39,242 bases of DNA from an uncultured cyanobacterium (lineage in GTDB: Bacteria > Cyanobacteriota > Cyanobacteriia > Cyanobacteriales > FACHB-T130), in the NCBI GenBank assembly GCA_936920195.1, contig CAKZHE010000258.1:1-39242 (forward strand), in the 5' to 3' direction. Shown one piece after another: positions 34,467 to 39,242 of this stretch; the stretch's first letter is position 1, and the number at the start of each line of letters is the position of its first letter. A program made the translations under genes and the position numbers. Under the pieces are notes generated by a model, which was not told the origin of the DNA, searched no databases, and saw only the letters and a list, made by a program, of their open reading frames with translations.

Positions 34467-37400
34467 ATGGTTTACATTAAGCGCGTCGAACTTACTCATT
34501 TTAAATCCTTTGGCGGCACAACTTCTGTCCCTTTGCTGCCCGGTTTTACAGTGATTTCTGGCCCCAATGGTTCGGGAAAATCCAACATTTTAGATGCGCT
34601 ATTATTTTGTTTGGGATTGGCAAGTTCTAAGGGGATGCGAGCCGAGCGGTTGCCAGATTTGGTGAATCACAATCAACCCCACAAGGGAACAGTGGAAGCT
34701 AGCGTTACGGTAACTTTTGATTTGGGGGATTACCACCAGGAAAAGATGGTGGAAGAGACGGGAGAAGAAACTACTGAACATTCTTTATCCAGAATCTCTA
34801 ATTTGCAATCAGATTGGAGCGTGACGAGAAGATTGCGAGTCACGAAACAAGGAACTTATACTTCTACTTATTATATTAATGGGGAAACTTGCAATTTAAC
34901 GGAATTGCACGAACAATTGAATGAATTGCGAATCTATCCCGAAGGATATAATGTGGTATTGCAGGGAGATGTCACCAGTATTATTTCCATGAATTCCCGC
35001 GAGCGCCGGGAAATTATTGATGAGTTGGCTGGGGTGGCAGCTTTTGATCGCAAAATTGTCCAAGCCAAGGATACTTTAAACTCAGTTAAGGAAAGAGAAG
35101 ATAGTTGTCGGATTGTGGAAAAAGAATTGGCAGCCCAACGCGATCGCCTATCTCAGGATCGCATTAAAGCGGAAAAATATCAAAAGTTGCGAGCCGAATT
35201 ACAGGAAAAACAAGTTTGGGAAGCGGTGTTAGTTTGGCAGTCTTTACAAAAGCAGGAATGGCAGCTAAGAGAGCAAATTGAAAATGGCGATCGCGAGCAG
35301 GCATCTTTAACAGAGCAGTTAACTTCCTTAACTGCCCAAATTCACCAGCAAGCCGCCGAATTGGATGCTTTAAATGCGGCGGTGAAGGCGTTGGGAGAGG
35401 AGCAATTACTGGCTTTACAGGCTACCTTGGCTACCCAGTCAGCGGAAAAAAAGCAGGTAAAAAGACAAGTTGAAGAAGTGACAGGAGCGATTCAACAGGC
35501 GCTGAGTCATGTCCAAAAAGCGGAAGAGGAAATTCAGGAGTATCAACAGACAATAACGGCAAATATTACCCGCTTAGAAACCACCACTTTACAAGTTGCC
35601 CAGCAACGACAGCAACAGGAGCAATTACAACACAGATTAACTCAAGACCGAGAAAAAGCCAATGCGATCGCTGCCGCTTCGGAAGCTTGGGTACAACAAC
35701 AAACTGCCCTCAGTCGGCAAGTTGACAATTTACTCCAAACCATCGATCCTCAAAGAGCAGAACAAGCCCAATTACAAGAACGTTTTCGCCAGTTAAATAA
35801 ACAAATTACCGATCAAAATCAACTTTTAGCTAGATTAGCCGGAGAGATAGCTGAAAAGCAAGTTCAAATTGGCAACTTAGAAACTTTACAGGCAACCTCA
35901 CTCCCCCCCATTGAAACCTTAACTAAAGCTCTTGCCGCTGCCGAACAAGAATTGCAACTTCAGCAAGAAACCCAAAAACGCCTGTTAGGGGAACAGCGAG
36001 AAAAACAACGCCAACTAGATAAATTAGAAGCTCAAAATCAAGCTCAACAAGAAATTCAAGGAACCTACGCCACCAAAATATTACTGCAAGCTGGATTGCC
36101 AGGTATTTGTGGGTTGGTTGCCCAATTGGGCAGAGTTGAACCGCGCTATCAATTAGCTTTAGAAACCGCCGCCGGAGCGCGACTAGGATATTTAGTAGTG
36201 GAAGATGATGGTGTAGGCGCGGCGGGAATTGAACTGCTGAAACAAAAACGCGCAGGCAGAGTAACTTTTTTGCCTTTAAACAAAATTCGCCCCGGACAAT
36301 TTACCCCTACTGTGGCATTACGCTATGCCGAGGGATTTGTCGGTTGGGCGGTAAACTTAATTGAATGCGATCGCCAATATCAAGACATCTTCGCCTACGT
36401 CTTTGGTAATACAGTTGTCTTTGAAAATTTAACCAAAGCTCGCCCATTTTTAGGACAACAACGAATTGTCACCTTAGAAGGAGAATTACTAGAAACCAGC
36501 GGAGCTATGACTGGCGGCAGCAGCAATCAACGTTCGGGATTGCGCTTTGAAACCGGAGATCCGGCAGAATCGGCAGAAATGACAGCTTTAAAAAATCGCT
36601 TGCAGGAAATCGAGCAAATTTTAGAACGTTGCGGCGATCGCATTAATTCTCTAACCGCTAAAATCAAACAAATTTCTCCAGAATTGCAAGAAGCCAAACA
36701 ACAGCGTCGGGAAACCCAACTGCAATTAGAACAATGGCAAAAAGAATTGAAAAATTTAATTGCCCAACAGGAACAAGGGCAATCCCTTTTAAATCAAAAT
36801 CATCAAGAATTAGCTACCGCCACCCAGCGCCTGCAAGTGCTAGAAACCGACTTACCCATCCAAGAAACCCAACTGCAACAATATCGCCAAGCTCTCGCCG
36901 AATTAGAACAATCCCAAACCCACAGCGAATGGCAGCAAATTCAAGCCGAAATTAAAGTTCAAGAAACCGAATTGCGCCGCCAAGAACAAATATGGCGATC
37001 GCAAGAACAACAATTAAAAGACCTAGAAAACCAACAACAGCGCTTGCAAGAAAAGGTTCAGCAAGCCCAAGAACGGGTGCAAGAATACCAACAGCAGTCC
37101 CACCACGGCAGAGAGCAAGAACTGACCTTAAAGACCCAGCTAGCCGTCATTGACGCGCAAATTAGCGACACCCAATTGGCAATTACTCAAGCCGAAGCTA
37201 ACCTGGGACAAGCCAAAATTGACCGGGACAAATTAGAAGCCCAAGTCCGCGATCGCCGCCTGCAACACCAGCAGCTAGAATGGCAAGGACAAAAACTCCA
37301 AGAAACCCAACTAAATCGCCGGGAAGAACTCACCAATTTACGCACCCAAATGCAAGCCCAGCAAGCCGAACTTCCCGACCCCTTGCCCACCGTCCCCGAA

Positions 37401-38069
37401 ACTGTAAAATTGGAACAGTTACAACAAGAGACGCGATCGCTCCAAAAACGCCTACAAGCCATGGAACCAGTCAATATGCTGGCTCTAGAAGAATACGAAC
37501 GCACCCAAAATCGGTTAGAAGAACTCACCCAAAAATTAGCTACCCTAGAAGCAGAGCGGACCGAACTCCTGCTCCGGATTGAAAACTTCACCACCCTACG
37601 GTTGCGAGCCTTCAAAGAAGCCTTTGATGCCGTCAACCAAAACTTCCAAACCATCTTTGCCGAACTTTCCGAAGGTGACGGCTACCTGCAACTAGATGAT
37701 CCCCAAGATCCTTTCAACGGCGGCTTAAACCTAGTTGCCCACCCCAAAGGAAAACCAGTCCAGCGATTAGCCTCCATGTCTGGCGGCGAAAAATCCCTTA
37801 CCGCCCTCAGTTTCATCTTTGCCCTGCAACGCTATCGCCCCTCTCCCTTCTACGCCTTTGATGAAGTCGATATGTTTTTAGATGGAGCAAATGTAGAACG
37901 ATTAGCTAGAATGATTGAACAACAAGCCCAACAAGCACAATTTATCGTAGTTAGTTTGCGCCGTCCCATGATTGAATCAGCCCAACGTACCATCGGCGTT
38001 ACCCAAGCTAGAGGAGCCTATACCCAAGTTTTGGGAATTCAGTTGCAACCTCGTAGCGCTTCCCGGTAG
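34467..38069 (+). CDS. smc: chromosome segregation ATPase SMC
   Basis: Structural maintenance of chromosomes protein, 1200 residues from ATG 34467. The open frame extends upstream to 34377, but those codons overlap the preceding gene and the family N-terminus is MVYIKRVELTHFKSFGG, so 34467 is the start. Head motifs: Walker A GPNGSGKS (32-39), signature LASMSGGEKSLTAL with S1105-G-G-E1108, and Walker B YAFDEVD (D1132, E1133). Two very long coiled coils rich in Q, E and L flank a hinge at about 530-680 (GICGLVAQLGRVEPRYQLALETAAG). It condenses and organises the chromosome with ScpA/ScpB-type partners, none of which is adjacent. It starts 22 bp after the kinase/cyclase stop. Confidence 0.96.
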   Translation: MVYIKRVELTHFKSFGGTTSVPLLPGFTVISGPNGSGKSNILDALLFCLGLASSKGMRAERLPDLVNHNQPHKGTVEASVTVTFDLGDYHQEKMVEETGEETTEHSLSRISNLQSDWSVTRRLRVTKQGTYTSTYYINGETCNLTELHEQLNELRIYPEGYNVVLQGDVTSIISMNSRERREIIDELAGVAAFDRKIVQAKDTLNSVKEREDSCRIVEKELAAQRDRLSQDRIKAEKYQKLRAELQEKQVWEAVLVWQSLQKQEWQLREQIENGDREQASLTEQLTSLTAQIHQQAAELDALNAAVKALGEEQLLALQATLATQSAEKKQVKRQVEEVTGAIQQALSHVQKAEEEIQEYQQTITANITRLETTTLQVAQQRQQQEQLQHRLTQDREKANAIAAASEAWVQQQTALSRQVDNLLQTIDPQRAEQAQLQERFRQLNKQITDQNQLLARLAGEIAEKQVQIGNLETLQATSLPPIETLTKALAAAEQELQLQQETQKRLLGEQREKQRQLDKLEAQNQAQQEIQGTYATKILLQAGLPGICGLVAQLGRVEPRYQLALETAAGARLGYLVVEDDGVGAAGIELLKQKRAGRVTFLPLNKIRPGQFTPTVALRYAEGFVGWAVNLIECDRQYQDIFAYVFGNTVVFENLTKARPFLGQQRIVTLEGELLETSGAMTGGSSNQRSGLRFETGDPAESAEMTALKNRLQEIEQILERCGDRINSLTAKIKQISPELQEAKQQRRETQLQLEQWQKELKNLIAQQEQGQSLLNQNHQELATATQRLQVLETDLPIQETQLQQYRQALAELEQSQTHSEWQQIQAEIKVQETELRRQEQIWRSQEQQLKDLENQQQRLQEKVQQAQERVQEYQQQSHHGREQELTLKTQLAVIDAQISDTQLAITQAEANLGQAKIDRDKLEAQVRDRRLQHQQLEWQGQKLQETQLNRREELTNLRTQMQAQQAELPDPLPTVPETVKLEQLQQETRSLQKRLQAMEPVNMLALEEYERTQNRLEELTQKLATLEAERTELLLRIENFTTLRLRAFKEAFDAVNQNFQTIFAELSEGDGYLQLDDPQDPFNGGLNLVAHPKGKPVQRLASMSGGEKSLTALSFIFALQRYRPSPFYAFDEVDMFLDGANVERLARMIEQQAQQAQFIVVSLRRPMIESAQRTIGVTQARGAYTQVLGIQLQPRSASR

Positions 38070-38144
38070 AGTAGAGTTTGATCGAAACCAGTTGGCATAT
38101 TGTTTTTCATATTCAAAGTTAGGATTCACGATCGCAGGAAATAA

Positions 38145-39131
38145 ATGACATCTGAACAAATCCGTTACCGCTCCGATATCTTAAACACCCAAGTCATCAC
38201 TCGCGATACGGGTAAGCGCTTGGGCGTTGTAAAAGAATTATTAGTAGACATTGACCGCCGGGAAGTCGTCGCTCTGGGTTTGCGGGATAATCTCCTCTCC
38301 ATTGCGGGGATGCCCCGCTATATGCTCTTGACCAGTATCTCCCAAATGGGCGATGTCATCCTGGTGGAAGATGAAAGCGCCGTCGAAGATCTGGATGCTG
38401 AACTCTATAGCACCCTAATTAGTAGCGAAGTAATTACCGAAACTGGGGAATTACTAGGCAAAGTGCGGGGATTTAAGTTCAATTCTGAAGATGGCAGAGT
38501 TTCTTCCCTGATCGTCGATTCCCTAGGTTATCCCCTGATTCCCGATCGCGTCATCAGTACCTACGAACTGCCCATTGATGAAATTGTCAGCAGCGGACCG
38601 AATCGGTTAATTGTCTTTGAAGGAGCCGAAGAACGCCTTAACCAACTAACCGTAGGTTTTCTGGAAAATTTGGGCATTGGCAAAGCACCTTGGGAAAGAG
38701 AAGAAGAAGAAACTTACTTTCCACCCACAGCCAGAGTAGAAAATCAACTGGGTAGTGGAGAGAAACTTCGTCCCCCCATTCAACCTTCCATCCGTCCTGC
38801 CCCACCCATTCAAAACACCTGGGAAGAAGAGGAAGAATGGGAAGAACCAGCCCCAGAACCAGTTCGGCGACGGCAGCAAGAATCGATTTACTACGAAGAA
38901 GCCGAAGAAGACAACTGGAGCGAAGCCAGTTCCAACCGAGCGCCACGAACTTCCTATCAAGCCCCTGCTCCCTATCCCCAGGATGAGTACGACGACGAGT
39001 ATGACGACGAGTACGAAGAGGAAGAAGAGGATGCTTGGGCAGATGCCGCCGCACCCAAGTATCAAGCTCCCAAAGTAAATATTCCCGAAAAGACCAAAAC
39101 CCCAGAATACGAAGAAGAAAGGGGTTATTAG
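38145..39131 (+). CDS. PRC-barrel protein with acidic C-terminal tail
   Basis: A 328-residue protein with two PRC-barrel domains. The first is at about 8-80 (RSDILNTQVITRDTGKRLGVVKELLVDIDRREVVALGLRDN), the second at about 90-165 (LISSEVITETGELLGKVRGFKFNSEDGRVSSLIVDSLG). The rest (about 190-328) is disordered and extremely acidic, with EEEEEWEE-like runs and DEYDDEYDDEYEEEEED, interspersed with proline. PRC barrels occur in photosynthetic reaction centre H subunits, RimM and small adaptor proteins; cyanobacterial two-barrel proteins of this kind have no firm role that I know. It is 75 bp downstream of smc on the same strand, so an operon is possible. The acidic tail could bind basic proteins or mimic DNA; that is speculation. 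Confidence 0.88.
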   Translation: MTSEQIRYRSDILNTQVITRDTGKRLGVVKELLVDIDRREVVALGLRDNLLSIAGMPRYMLLTSISQMGDVILVEDESAVEDLDAELYSTLISSEVITETGELLGKVRGFKFNSEDGRVSSLIVDSLGYPLIPDRVISTYELPIDEIVSSGPNRLIVFEGAEERLNQLTVGFLENLGIGKAPWEREEEETYFPPTARVENQLGSGEKLRPPIQPSIRPAPPIQNTWEEEEEWEEPAPEPVRRRQQESIYYEEAEEDNWSEASSNRAPRTSYQAPAPYPQDEYDDEYDDEYEEEEEDAWADAAAPKYQAPKVNIPEKTKTPEYEEERGY

Positions 39132-39133
39132 TA

Positions 39134-39208
39134 GGGAACAGGGAACAGGGAACAGGGAACAGGGAACAGGGAACAGGGAACAGGGAAAAGGGAAAAGGGA
39201 AAAGGGAA
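39134..39208. repeat. AGGGAAC heptamer tandem repeat
   Basis: Seven or more copies of GGGAACA, followed by AGGGAAA variants, start directly after the PRC-barrel stop codon. It is the reverse complement of the tract at 31-115. Confidence 0.9.
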
Positions 39209-39242
39209 GAAGGACAGAGGATATTGGTCGAGGGAAATGGGG

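Noticed and set aside
37187-37654. 155-residue minus-strand frame inside smc
   Set aside because: Serine/arginine-rich shadow of coiled-coil codons, with no independent signals.
38638-39065. Long minus-strand frames opposite the PRC-barrel tail
   Set aside because: They are the complement of the polyacidic repeat codons; the arginine/leucine- and phenylalanine-rich composition is an artefact.

Overview
The window is about 39 kb of cyanobacterial chromosome, most likely from a filamentous, Oscillatoriales-like species. Evidence: many HIP1 palindromes (GCGATCGC and GGCGATCGCC), a SigC-type group 2 sigma factor, the cyanobacterial ClpR/ClpP3 pair, DUF1822 and DUF2887 proteins, Uma2 proteins, and the dispersed palindromic and heptameric repeats typical of these genomes. 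The genus cannot be fixed from the sequence alone.

Layout. (1) 1-1.8 kb: heptamer repeat tract, then sigC. (2) 1.9-9.4 kb, minus strand: a small retropepsin-like protein and a carbon/energy module read as phosphoketolase, then acetate kinase, then an ADP-forming acyl-CoA synthetase fused to a GNAT acetyltransferase. Together these can turn xylulose-5-P or fructose-6-P into acetyl-P, then acetate plus ATP, then acetyl-CoA, and may also acetylate proteins. The spacers on both sides of phosphoketolase are filled with palindromic elements, including a 176-bp MITE-like element. (3) 9.6-14.2 kb: an orphan MacB/LolD-type ABC ATPase, a long AT-rich spacer, a class I terpene synthase, a broken REP-associated transposase beside a REP-like hairpin, a SAM methyltransferase and a TetR regulator. 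(4) 14.4-17.4 kb: a cassette of P-loop ATPase, degenerate P-loop/TPR protein and a vWA-like protein whose first metal-binding motif is lost. This is the most plausible little-described system here, and parts of it look eroded. (5) 17.4-20.7 kb, minus strand: a conserved unknown protein, an IS630 remnant, a J-domain protein, ClpP3 and ClpR. (6) 20.9-22.8 kb: two convergent putative PD-(D/E)XK nuclease-fold proteins, each with in-frame short tandem repeats. (7) 22.9-25.5 kb: a PilB/GspE-like ATPase divergent from a type IV pilin with a very long leader peptide and a structured 5' leader RNA. (8) 25.7-34.4 kb: an HTH/sigma-like protein, a DUF1822 protein, a vWA protein and a 1778-residue kinase-ATPase-GAF-cyclase, which look like a signalling neighbourhood. 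(9) 34.4-39.2 kb: SMC, a PRC-barrel protein with an acidic tail, then a second heptamer tract in opposite orientation to the first.

No tRNA, rRNA or CRISPR array was recognised. All functional names rest on reading motifs and on family knowledge; no database search was run.
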